A program made the position numbers and the translations under genes. DNA of 14,549 nt. It comes from DAINRZ01 sp964634885. GTDB taxonomy: Bacteria > Bacteroidota > Ignavibacteria > Kapaibacteriales > UBA2268. Below, in pieces: positions 8,201 to 14,315 of this stretch. The stretch is taken from contig CAZWLN010000082.1 of assembly GCA_964634885.1 (NCBI GenBank), positions 1 through 14,549 on the forward strand, read 5' to 3'. Below the pieces are notes generated by a model that was given only the letters and a program-made list of their open reading frames with translations, was not told the DNA's origin and ran no database searches. Position 1 is the first letter of the stretch. Each line of letters begins with the position of its first letter.

Positions 8201-9868
8201 AGTTTCGAAATAAACCGCATCAAAGAAGCGCTCATCGGAACTACATTCCTTAAGCAATCGATAATGCTTGCTTTCGACGAACCGGACTTCGAGCTGTCGG
8301 ACGTCCCCCCCGGCGGCATCTGGATATCCCGCATTACTATCACCCGCCGTAATATGAGCTACAGGCTGTCGATTACCACATTCCAGAAGAAGCATTTCGA
8401 CCTCCGGATGGTAGTACGGGAAGATTACAAGTCGCAGCGTAACCTCGATACGGTCTTCTGGCTGATTGCCATCGAAGGCTATCCCTTCGGCCCGAAAGTG
8501 GCGCCCAAACTTGGCTGCTGCAGGCCTGAACTCAGCGCCCGAAGCGTAGTCTATCACGGTGAACTGACTTTGTGGGAAAAGCTCAGGGAGATTGAGAGTT
8601 ACCAGTCATCGGGCAGTAAATACTTTAAGCTCAATTTATTGAGGCGTTTGTTTATTTCGGCGATGGCCACCTTCTTCAAGGGCTGGGAAAACAGCGGCCG
8701 AAAGATAATCCCCGGTTTCATCGACCCGAATAACGTAATCGTTCCCGAACTCGATTTCATCGAAGGTGCAATCATCGTTTCAATTGCCGGATGGATCAAA
8801 TACGAAAATACCTTCTCGATAATTAAACCTATGATACATAATTTCTACAGTAAAACGCAGGCCAATTATCCCTGGGCAAGGTACCAGCTCGACCTGAGCT
8901 GGATTTTCGACGCCGCCTCCGAAGCATTCGGTAACGACAAAGCTTTCGGGTTTTTCGTGCAATTGAAAACGGACCTCGAAAAGGAACCCCTGTACGGCAT
9001 AGACTCCGAAAGTCTTCTTGATATTTTATTATCCTATATGGAAGAAAACAGGGATAACTATTACATGCCTCTTCCCCTGAGCAATGCAATCGACCGTTAC
9101 GACGAGTGGAACGAAAACAACCCGCACGCCGACGCCGACGCCAAGGAAGATATGGTACTGGAGCTCTACAGGCTCTATGACATTGCCCGCTATGGGGAGA
9201 TCGGGCGTTACGAGCTCTTCCGCCATACCTACTTCCACTGGGCGGAAGCTGAAATACAGAACGCCTTCGACACCCTGCTTGCTGCAATGAACCGGAACAG
9301 GCAGAGAGCGCCACTCCAGTTCATCGAGTTGTCCGACTTGCAGGCGGTTGTCGGCTCGCCCGAAGACCGCAAGGTGTTCAGCCGTATGGTCTTCCCCCAG
9401 CAGCATGTCCAGAAACGATTCGAACTCGTCCACGAAGTCGAAGCCGAAGAAGTAGCGCTCCATTCTTTCATCACAGACAGGCACGGCAGCCGCTACACCA
9501 TGCGCGAGCCTTCGGGCGCCGGTGAAGTAGGACAGCTCTTCAGGCTCTTCCTGATAGAAAACTTCCCTAAAACAATATCTGATACGGACCGCCATTTTGT
9601 TGTCCTGGACCAGGCCGACAGGGTCATCGGCGGGCTGTGTTACAGGATAATCGACGAAGACACCGTTCACCTCGACGGAATCATCATCAGCGCCCAGTTG
9701 AAGGGCAGAGGCATCGGCAGCATGATGATCGACGACTTTGTTAACAGGATGAGTACATATAATTTCAAAATCATCAAGGCGCATTTTTATCTTAAGGATT
9801 TCTATCAAAAGAGAGGTTTTACTGTCGATAATAAATGGGGTTCTTTGGTAAAGTATTTGAACGAATAG
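5225..9868 (+). CDS. Long-chain acyl-CoA synthetase / GNAT acetyltransferase giant fusion
   Basis: This 1547-residue protein is counted from the ATG at 5225; a TTG at 5201 in the same frame is possible but less likely. Residues 1-95 are an N-terminal extension. About 96-645 form an adenylate-forming (AMP-binding) domain of the long-chain acyl-CoA synthetase type: P-loop YTSGSTGKPKG (278-288), LPLFHTFGRYLE (320-331), GFGMTEATGG (431-440), STGD (504-507), DRVKDIYKNNKGQ (521-533) and the C-terminal lysine loop LTPKGSFNRK (622-631). Family knowledge predicts ATP-dependent activation of a fatty acid to acyl-AMP and then acyl-CoA. About 1427-1545 form a GNAT domain with the acyl-CoA loop Q1491-LKGRGIG and FYQKRGF (1526-1532). 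Roughly 650-1400 match nothing I recognise and lack membrane segments or a signal peptide, so the protein is probably cytoplasmic. Ordinary acyl-CoA synthetases have 550-650 residues. The fusion suggests the GNAT may use the acyl-CoA made by the ligase, or that acylation regulates the ligase; both are inference. Confidence 0.88.
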   Translation: MKNEYYDLRNFLYELRESSIIKTGRVNIPELLISSNVMKLIGRLSEETDINSEIKSLMHESLNVTGNSEFLQCLDQDSLSRWVEIALIMVQKSDYSLYDLFTSRVNDHPGRALFRDMSSALPEEWSYRQVSRIVEEMAAVFHSIHEQAGRPGVEPRVAILCDNSVASACCDLACLMYDIPDTPLNTHFDPEILTGIFDSMGINIVVTDTEQRWQRLEEMRGSTKEPYLIITTNPLIAGDDKQTFFLGEYCKKLNKAEIDRILLKRKRRNIRQVATVMYTSGSTGKPKGVAFSLYNVVSKRFARAAAVPKVGINETFLCFLPLFHTFGRYLELIGSIYWHGTYVFTGNPSTDTLMALFPKTEPSVFISVPLRWQQLYDRCMELFEGADSSDYYQLFRQVTGNNLKWGLSAAGYLDPKVFLMFHNYGVELCSGFGMTEATGGITMTPPGRYIEKTTGIPLPGVATRFRETGEMEISGHYIARYFDEFAIDDELPYPANNETDYWLSTGDVFKVLPSGYYEIVDRVKDIYKNNKGQTIAPRVVEMKFSGIAGFRNTFLVGDGKPYNVLFIVPDFNDELLMTSPEHIQREYFHQIINAANAGLAPYERVINFTLLDRDFRIELGELTPKGSFNRKAITENFSAVIAELYQSNYITFYISGLKIQVPRWFFRDLGILEDDIIGRDDCLYDRRRKLKLTVLKGESGDSYQIGDLVYFLDDKAFDLGKFSQQPLLWAGNPEMVVFCPCIEGWDTNTGKVSTQVQRPSKLKPAYTTGPFNTLKKIRDAGLVTLNSQLCTILFGGGDIALATLLDIEPVLKESQGRITELIRRRLEALARHSNETIRCQAYRILLVDEPSPDYSKPFPSFLESGLSFLNEQSIREIARNKMEKMRLELLRKRLFNYRVQLQWPCSEVMRNQFSSVFTMLVNFVRYNPEYYEPVRIELTNWLLMDQDPQLAEIARSRFDELSELYESILNSSSPAYTPEQWLEKIVFDDDLNSFEINRIKEALIGTTFLKQSIMLAFDEPDFELSDVPPGGIWISRITITRRNMSYRLSITTFQKKHFDLRMVVREDYKSQRNLDTVFWLIAIEGYPFGPKVAPKLGCCRPELSARSVVYHGELTLWEKLREIESYQSSGSKYFKLNLLRRLFISAMATFFKGWENSGRKIIPGFIDPNNVIVPELDFIEGAIIVSIAGWIKYENTFSIIKPMIHNFYSKTQANYPWARYQLDLSWIFDAASEAFGNDKAFGFFVQLKTDLEKEPLYGIDSESLLDILLSYMEENRDNYYMPLPLSNAIDRYDEWNENNPHADADAKEDMVLELYRLYDIARYGEIGRYELFRHTYFHWAEAEIQNAFDTLLAAMNRNRQRAPLQFIELSDLQAVVGSPEDRKVFSRMVFPQQHVQKRFELVHEVEAEEVALHSFITDRHGSRYTMREPSGAGEVGQLFRLFLIENFPKTISDTDRHFVVLDQADRVIGGLCYRIIDEDTVHLDGIIISAQLKGRGIGSMMIDDFVNRMSTYNFKIIKAHFYLKDFYQKRGFTVDNKWGSLVKYLNE

Positions 9869-9876
9869 TATATTTG
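9844..9876 (+). promoter_or_regulatory. Bacteroidota-type promoter before the biotin-ligase-like gene
   Basis: TATATTTG at 9869-9876 fits the -7 consensus TAnnTTTG exactly. TTTG at 9844-9847 supplies the -33 element with a 21-nt spacer, within the known range. Transcription would begin near 9882, about 17 nt before the ATG at 9899. The -33 box lies inside the end of the upstream gene, so the biotin-ligase-like gene could be both co-transcribed and independently expressed. AAGAGG at 9889-9894 is its likely ribosome binding site, with a 4-nt spacing to the ATG. Confidence 0.55.
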
Positions 9877-9898
9877 TAATTTTTATATAAGAGGAAAG

Positions 9899-10837
9899 AT
9901 GATTCTCATTACCGACAATCCGAAGTTTGCAGACAAATTCTTCAGGACAAAGCCTGCCTGGCAGAGCATTTACCTTACTGCCATCAGCGACGAGATAATG
10001 CCGCTGGCAGAAAGGCTCCTGAAAAATGAAACCATATATATAGCAAGATATAGTTCAAGGCATCTGTGGCAGTATATGTTCCTTGTCGAGTACGCATTCG
10101 AATCGCAGTTCGATGTGCTAACCGAGTTCAGCAAAGCCAGCATTTCCATTCCACGCAACACCATGTGCATTGCCGGTTCCGGCAAGAACTTCCACGGCTT
10201 CAAGGATCGCGGATGGGTGTCGGAAATGGGTAACCTGCACATCTCGGCCTATTTCAAGCCAAGCATTGAAATCAGGAATTTCGGGGCGGCCTTTACCCTG
10301 CTGCCTGCCGTCTCTGCCCTCGAAGCAATCGACAGCCTCAATAACTTCAGTGAAACAGCCTCCGTCAAATGGGTAAACGACATAATGGTCGGCAGCGCCA
10401 AAGTCGGCGGCATCCTCGCCTATTCCCAGGCGTCAGGCACCATCATCACTGACGTGGTAATCGGTGTGGGACTCAACGTAGAAAAGAAACCCGTACTCGA
10501 ACCGACTCCTTTCGTGCCCGAGGTAGGAAGCCTGATCGATTACGCCATCTCAAAAAGGGAATGTACCCGTGTAAACGTACTGGACGAACTGCTTCGTGCC
10601 CTCGACCGGAACTACAAGAAAGTTACCCAGGGCGATTATAAAGACTTGTTGAATAGCTACACCACCAGGTCAACCATCATCGGCAGGGAAGTCCGTATCA
10701 TGGCGGATGAACCCGGCGACACCGCTAAGGAGATTGCACGTGGCGTGGTAAGCGCTATAGGCGACAATCTGGAGATACGGTTAGAAGGCAGGGATGAGCC
10801 TTTGTCAAAGGGAAGGTTGATTATCTTACCCAAATAG
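9899..10837 (+). CDS. Biotin/lipoate protein ligase family protein, variant adenylate loop
   Basis: This 312-residue protein has the catalytic fold of biotin-protein ligases (BirA/LplA/LipB superfamily). Visible landmarks are GNLHISAYFKP (111-121, matching GxNLYLSxxxRP), KWVNDI (157-162, for KWPND), KVGGILA (168-174) and GVGLN (189-193), followed by a BirA-type C-terminal SH3-like domain at about 257-311 (GREVRI, GRLIIL). It lacks the DNA-binding helix-turn-helix of bifunctional BirA; instead about 60 unassigned residues precede the catalytic domain. The substrate loop that reads GRGRRG in E. coli BirA is here GSGK (93-96), followed by a few extra residues before RGW. The two conserved loop arginines, including the position of BirA R118, are thus Ser and Lys. 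It may attach biotin, lipoate or another acid to a carrier, or be a specialised paralogue. No carboxylase or carrier-domain gene is in the window, so the name birA is not assigned. It follows the synthetase fusion by 30 bp. Confidence 0.8.
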   Translation: MILITDNPKFADKFFRTKPAWQSIYLTAISDEIMPLAERLLKNETIYIARYSSRHLWQYMFLVEYAFESQFDVLTEFSKASISIPRNTMCIAGSGKNFHGFKDRGWVSEMGNLHISAYFKPSIEIRNFGAAFTLLPAVSALEAIDSLNNFSETASVKWVNDIMVGSAKVGGILAYSQASGTIITDVVIGVGLNVEKKPVLEPTPFVPEVGSLIDYAISKRECTRVNVLDELLRALDRNYKKVTQGDYKDLLNSYTTRSTIIGREVRIMADEPGDTAKEIARGVVSAIGDNLEIRLEGRDEPLSKGRLIILPK

Positions 10838-10847
10838 CATATATTTG
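10817..10847 (+). promoter_or_regulatory. Bacteroidota-type promoter before the GHKL ATPase gene
   Basis: TATATTTG at 10840-10847 is an exact TAnnTTTG -7 element, identical to the one before the previous gene. TTG at 10817-10819 is placed 20 nt upstream as the -33 box. The predicted start near 10853 leaves a leader of about 47 nt before the ATG at 10900. The -33 box overlaps the end of the biotin-ligase-like gene. Confidence 0.55.
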
Positions 10848-10899
10848 CATAATAATTGCTAAGAAGAATGTATTGTTTTGAGTAACTGACAGAAAGTTT

Positions 10900-11541
10900 A
10901 TGGCAGAAATAGATGGAACAATAGAGGAGAAGGTATATACCCTGGAGGATTTCCTGGAGAAAGGGCAAAAAGTCAGCATCCAGGTTTCAGGCAGGTATAT
11001 TGTACAGAAAATACTGGGCATGTCCGTACTGATGCAGGCTGCTGCCGATATGCAGGGTTACAGCGACGACGCCGGTCAGGCGCTTTTCCTTTTCGTCTCC
11101 GAAGTCTCAAACAATGCACTGAAAGCCCGTGGCTCATACCAGCTGATCAGCCGCTACGGCACCTTCGAGGACCTTCTGTCGAAAGAGGATAATGCCCTTC
11201 AGATCATCAACGACACAGTCACAAACCACTATGACGAAACTGTTGTCTGTCTCGACTGGGAATTGGCCGAAAGCAGCCTTCGGGTACAGATTGCCAACAA
11301 TTCACCTCTCAACGACTACCTGAAGGGCAGGATTGAAACGGCTCTGAACAAAAGCCCCCTAATCTCCGAGCAGCTTATCGACGAGATGATGAACCACGAC
11401 AATATTCTCGACACCAAGGCTTCCGGCATCGGCATGGGGCTTTCGCTGGCGTCGAACTTTGCAGCGATTGCCGGCGGTGTCCTCGAATACTGCAGCGACC
11501 AACCCGGCTGGACTACATTTAAACTGACGCTTGTGAAGTAA
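10900..11541 (+). CDS. Stand-alone GHKL (histidine-kinase-like) ATPase-domain protein
   Basis: This 213-residue cytoplasmic protein consists almost entirely of a GHKL-type ATP-binding domain. The N-box is FVSEVSNNALKA (65-76, with E68, N71-N72 and K75). The lid/G-box is DTKASGIGMGLSLA (171-184). A final strand reads GWTTFKLTL (203-211). There is no sensor, no histidine phospho-acceptor helix and no receiver domain, so it is not a classical sensor kinase. Stand-alone GHKL proteins are often anti-sigma or serine/threonine protein kinases (SpoIIAB, RsbW or SiaB type), or adaptor ATPases, and this is the likeliest class. The place where the DxGxG motif should stand reads IANNS (131-135), so the adenine-contacting Asp seems replaced. 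No anti-sigma-antagonist or PP2C phosphatase gene is adjacent. It starts 62 bp after the biotin-ligase-like gene, with its own promoter candidate; only a weak AGAAAG precedes the ATG. Confidence 0.75.
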   Translation: MAEIDGTIEEKVYTLEDFLEKGQKVSIQVSGRYIVQKILGMSVLMQAAADMQGYSDDAGQALFLFVSEVSNNALKARGSYQLISRYGTFEDLLSKEDNALQIINDTVTNHYDETVVCLDWELAESSLRVQIANNSPLNDYLKGRIETALNKSPLISEQLIDEMMNHDNILDTKASGIGMGLSLASNFAAIAGGVLEYCSDQPGWTTFKLTLVK

Positions 11542-11554
11542 ATATATACTAAAC

Positions 11555-11582
11555 GGCAAATCTTGCCTTGTCCTGAAACAGG
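11555..11582 (+). terminator. Weak hairpins just after the GHKL gene
   Basis: Two small stem-loops follow the stop codon: GGCAA/TTGCC (11555-11559 and 11563-11567, loop ATC) and CCTG/CAGG (11572-11575 and 11579-11582, loop AAA). The first is followed only by TTG, so any intrinsic termination would be weak. Position is the main argument. Confidence 0.2.
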
Positions 11583-11658
11583 TAGAACACAACTTTTATA
11601 TTCTTGGCTGAGCGCAGCGGGACCGGGGCAGCCAATTCTGCATTCTCCTTGCTTGACG

Positions 11659-11804
11659 AACTGAGAAACCCCATCCCAGCCTTCCCCAGGGGGAATTATT
11701 ACCCAGGGGGAAGGGGAAAGAAGAACCTGCTTTTTCTTCTTTCTTAACAAACTTTATAAACTTTATAAACTGAGAAACCCCATCCCAGCCTTCCCCAAGG
11801 GGAA
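11659..11804. repeat. 37-nt direct repeat, two copies 109 bp apart
   Basis: Both 11659-11695 and 11768-11804 read AACTGAGAAACCCCATCCCA then GCCTTCCCCA, and differ at a single base (A or G) before the final GGGGAA. The second copy ends in a hairpin, CCTTCCCC/GGGGAAGG (11789-11796 and 11799-11806). A further CCCAGGGGGAA occurs at 11685-11695 and 11702-11712. Confidence 0.85.
11749..11770. repeat. Short AAACTTTAT tandem repeat
   Basis: Two complete 9-nt units (11749-11757 and 11758-11766) are followed by AAAC. They lead directly into the second copy of the 37-nt direct repeat. Confidence 0.8.
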
Positions 11805-11968
11805 GGAGAAAGAAACACGGGTTCAGCTTTTTCCTACATTCAGAATTCATAATTCAGCATTCAGAATTGCCTGCGCCGGTCTCGCTGCGCTCGGCTCTGC
11901 ATTCAGCATTCTACATTCGTAATTGGCTACGCCGGTCTCGCTCCGCTCGGCTCGTAATTAACTATCCC

Positions 11969-13234
11969 TCACTCTTTCACAAACCTCAAGGACCTGGCGC
12001 CGCAGCGGATGAAATAGACGCCGGGAGCTAATCCTGAAACATCAATAGCACTGTTCGATTCGCTGTCGATCATTTTAACACCAAGGATATTATAAATCGA
12101 TACCGCGGCGCCGTCGCCTTCTAACCTGATAAATTCCGTAGCGGGGTTTGGAAAAACGAATAAATCACTTTCCTCGTTTAGGTCAATCACCGTATTCGGT
12201 GTATTAGTCCATTTCCAGACACCGCTAGATTGACCACATGTTAGAAATTCATTTTTACTAATTGCCGAACACCTTGTCCAAGTACAAAGGTTTTCTCCTA
12301 TATAATCATTGTAATCTCTCAGATTGATCCAAGTACTGCCTGTGTCCGTTGACATATAAGCCCTTGAACCGGTTCCTGTCGCAAATATTATCCCGTCATA
12401 AAGTTCCAATGACCAAAAACCACGATAATCCAGTGAATCGAAAACCGGGAACCATGTCTTGCCACCGTCAGTAGTCTTGTTGATTAAAGCCTCAAATACG
12501 TCCTTGTGGGTAGTCGTATCATAACCATGATAATCAAAACAATTAAATCCGATGGAATCATCAAGGAATCTTATATCTAGATACATAAGTCTTTTATATG
12601 GTATCAGCTCCCAGCTAATACCAAAGTCATAAGATATCATTGTATAGTATTGACCTTTATTACATATTAAAAGAGCGGGTGTTATTTCATTTATAAATGT
12701 GAAATTTTTAGCAATGTAATACAGACTATCCAGTGAATCTGGGAAATCAGCTTTCTGCCATGTTTTCCATCCATCTTTTGTAACGTACAAAGACTTATAT
12801 GTTGTAATTCCACCAGTGTTGTTATCGTGCATTGTAATACACATTAACTGTTTATCAGTAATGTTGATTTTTGACCAATTCAATCCGCCGTCTGAGGTCT
12901 TCAAAATATTGCCGCTGTCTAGGGTAATATAGCAATTGTTCTCATCCGTGTATGCAATATGCCTTGGTGAAATATATGACCCTTCAAAGAAATTATCGTA
13001 TTGCCTTTTTTCGATGTAACAATCTACCCAGCTATTGCCTCCGTCGCTTGTTTTTTTAACATAAATAGTTAATGATTTTCTTCCAAGAATCATACCGTTC
13101 AGGGAATCAGCCATACAAAATCCAAAAATATTCCCTGTACTGTCTCTATCTAGAATATTATTCCAGGTTCCATTCCTTTCGGAAAAGACAGTTCCCATTG
13201 AAACAAGAATTAATAGTAAAATTAATTTTTTCAT
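11969..13234 (-). CDS. T9SS-secreted Asp-box beta-propeller protein
   Basis: This 421-residue secreted protein has a Sec signal peptide (MKKLILLLILVSMGTVFS). The body, about residues 25-345, carries six Asp-box/BNR-type turns typical of YCF48-like or sortilin-like beta-propellers: SDGGNSW (63-69), SDGGLNW (114-120), KDGWKTW (153-159), YDFGISW (202-208), TDGGKTW (255-261) and TDTGSTW (296-302). After an acidic linker, residues 357-421 form a T9SS type A sorting domain (VFPNPATEFIRL, IYNILGVKM, IDVSGLAPGVYFIR, RFVKE). Known biology predicts outer-membrane export by the PorSS machinery, with removal of this tail and surface anchoring or release. The photosystem role implied by the YCF48 name does not apply. 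The propeller is probably a binding or adhesion scaffold. No clear TAnnTTTG promoter lies in the 64 bp upstream, which contain the terminator of the gene before it. Confidence 0.88.
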   Translation of the reverse strand: MKKLILLLILVSMGTVFSERNGTWNNILDRDSTGNIFGFCMADSLNGMILGRKSLTIYVKKTSDGGNSWVDCYIEKRQYDNFFEGSYISPRHIAYTDENNCYITLDSGNILKTSDGGLNWSKINITDKQLMCITMHDNNTGGITTYKSLYVTKDGWKTWQKADFPDSLDSLYYIAKNFTFINEITPALLICNKGQYYTMISYDFGISWELIPYKRLMYLDIRFLDDSIGFNCFDYHGYDTTTHKDVFEALINKTTDGGKTWFPVFDSLDYRGFWSLELYDGIIFATGTGSRAYMSTDTGSTWINLRDYNDYIGENLCTWTRCSAISKNEFLTCGQSSGVWKWTNTPNTVIDLNEESDLFVFPNPATEFIRLEGDGAAVSIYNILGVKMIDSESNSAIDVSGLAPGVYFIRCGARSLRFVKE

Positions 13235-13255
13235 AACATATAATTCCCATTATTA

Positions 13256-13286
13256 TAAAAATTGTGGGGCCGGGAATCCCAGCCCC
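13256..13286 (-). terminator. Intrinsic terminator between the two T9SS genes
   Basis: On the minus strand GGGGC (13282-13286) and GGG pair with CCC and GCCCC (13266-13270) across a 3-nt loop, giving a 9-bp stem with one G-U pair. ACAATTTTTAT follows as a U-tract (13257-13261). It lies 12 nt past the stop of the upstream cysteine-rich gene, so the next gene downstream probably needs its own promoter or read-through. Confidence 0.8.
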
Positions 13287-13298
13287 TTCACGAAATGC

Positions 13299-14216
13299 TT
13301 AGTGTTTAATCACAAATTTACCGTTTCCTATAATTCTACCGTCCTGAATAATATAATACAGATATACTCCATTATTCAGGTCAGATACATCTAAGGTAAG
13401 TTTCGGCTCACTCATCTTACAATTCATCTCGGAAGAAGTAATTCTTACACCTGTAGAATTGAATACTTCAATAATGAGCTTCCCTTCAACTTTTTCGTTC
13501 ATACCGATAATAACTGAATTATCCCCTGGATTAGGGGTAACATAAGTGTTATTAAGAGATTGTTCGTTATTTGTTTCTTTCGGGCTGTCAGTCTCAACCG
13601 ATCTTGCCAATACACCGATTGAAGGTAGCCAGTCGCATACAAACAAACACTGGTTACCATCCTCAATGCCACAGGCAACTGTAGGACCCGATTCGGTAAC
13701 ATATTTAATTACATACTGTCCATTCTCCAAACAAATTTCATATTCAACAAAACAACAATTATCAGTATTGCACCAATGCATTACCCAAGGGGCGGAAAGG
13801 CCTCCCGTCCAATACCAGCACGAAACATTAACTACTTCGATTCCAGGTACACAACCAAGTTCACCTTCCACCTGTGGGAGAATCTCTGTCTTATCCAAAA
13901 GCATAATACTTATTGCTTTATGGAAAAGAACTCCATCGGAGAAACACATCCTGCACCCGTCAGAAACAGTAAACTCTTCCATTTGTAATTGATGTTTATT
14001 GGTACAAGGTAAGAACCTGTAACTATAGGTTACCGTAATTGTACAATTAGGACAGCCATCGATAACTATTGGATTTGTTGTTTTTTGTTCCCATCCATTA
14101 TTAGGTAAGGCCGGAGGTTCACAGGGCCAGAAGTCTTCGCATGGCACAGCCTTCAAGTTGATTGTAACAAACGTTAACAAGAAAAGGACTGATATGAATT
14201 TTCCTAATTTTTTCAT
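13299..14216 (-). CDS. Cysteine-rich T9SS-secreted protein of unknown function
   Basis: This 305-residue secreted protein has a Sec signal peptide (MKKLGKFISVLFLLTFVTINLKA, cleavage likely after Ala23). The mature part up to about residue 200 has sixteen cysteines, with CPNC (55-58), CRMC (88-91) and a CC pair (154-155), so several disulfides or a metal site are likely outside the cell. I do not recognise this region as a known domain. A Ser/Asn-rich linker (206-224) precedes a T9SS type A sorting domain at about 226-305 (VTPNPGDNSVIIG, IEVFNSTGVRI, LDVSDLNNGVYLYYI, GKFVIKH). A GGGAG about 8 nt before the ATG is a good ribosome binding site. An intrinsic terminator follows the gene. It shares only the export module with the downstream propeller gene. 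Confidence 0.85.
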   Translation of the reverse strand: MKKLGKFISVLFLLTFVTINLKAVPCEDFWPCEPPALPNNGWEQKTTNPIVIDGCPNCTITVTYSYRFLPCTNKHQLQMEEFTVSDGCRMCFSDGVLFHKAISIMLLDKTEILPQVEGELGCVPGIEVVNVSCWYWTGGLSAPWVMHWCNTDNCCFVEYEICLENGQYVIKYVTESGPTVACGIEDGNQCLFVCDWLPSIGVLARSVETDSPKETNNEQSLNNTYVTPNPGDNSVIIGMNEKVEGKLIIEVFNSTGVRITSSEMNCKMSEPKLTLDVSDLNNGVYLYYIIQDGRIIGNGKFVIKH

Positions 14217-14315
14217 TATAAAACTCCCAAAATAATTAAAAAATATTACTTATTTTGGCACTGGAGCTCACGGAGAATCTTTTTCGAAGTAGGTATCTCC
14301 GCAAGTTCGTTAGCG

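Larger units (their letters stand above)
11607..11951. repeat. Three copies of a 20-nt GC-rich phrase, one inverted
   Basis: The core CCGGTCTCGCTGCGCTCGGC occurs at 11876-11895 and, with one change, at 11932-11951. An inverted copy with two changes lies at 11607-11626. The inverted copy could pair with either direct copy in a transcript across this interval. The two direct copies are each preceded by a short CGCC/ACGCC lead and separated by ATTCAG-like words. It is most likely a dispersed intergenic repeat. Confidence 0.75.
11542..11968. other. Non-coding interval made of repeated phrases
   Basis: This 427-bp stretch lies between two convergent genes. I see no gene in it: the minus-strand frames that cross it run through low-complexity repeats and lack start signals. 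It contains two copies of a 37-nt phrase, three copies of a 20-nt GC-rich phrase, a short AAACTTTAT tandem repeat and several AATTCAGAATTC-like words around 11840-11925. Composition differs sharply from the coding DNA, with G/C runs beside AT-rich words. Such mosaics are typical of degenerate dispersed intergenic repeats. Confidence 0.7.

Noticed and set aside
9029..9808. Long antisense frame (259 codons) over the GNAT region
   Set aside because: It mirrors a well-supported coding frame with recognisable GNAT motifs; there is no start signal or domain of its own.
5225..9868. Nonribosomal peptide or polyketide synthetase
   Set aside because: The adenylation domain is of the fatty acyl-CoA synthetase type, and I see no condensation, ketosynthase or carrier-domain serine motif after it.
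11316..11850. Minus-strand open frames over and after the GHKL gene
   Set aside because: They are antisense to a good gene or are translations of the 37-nt repeat phrases.
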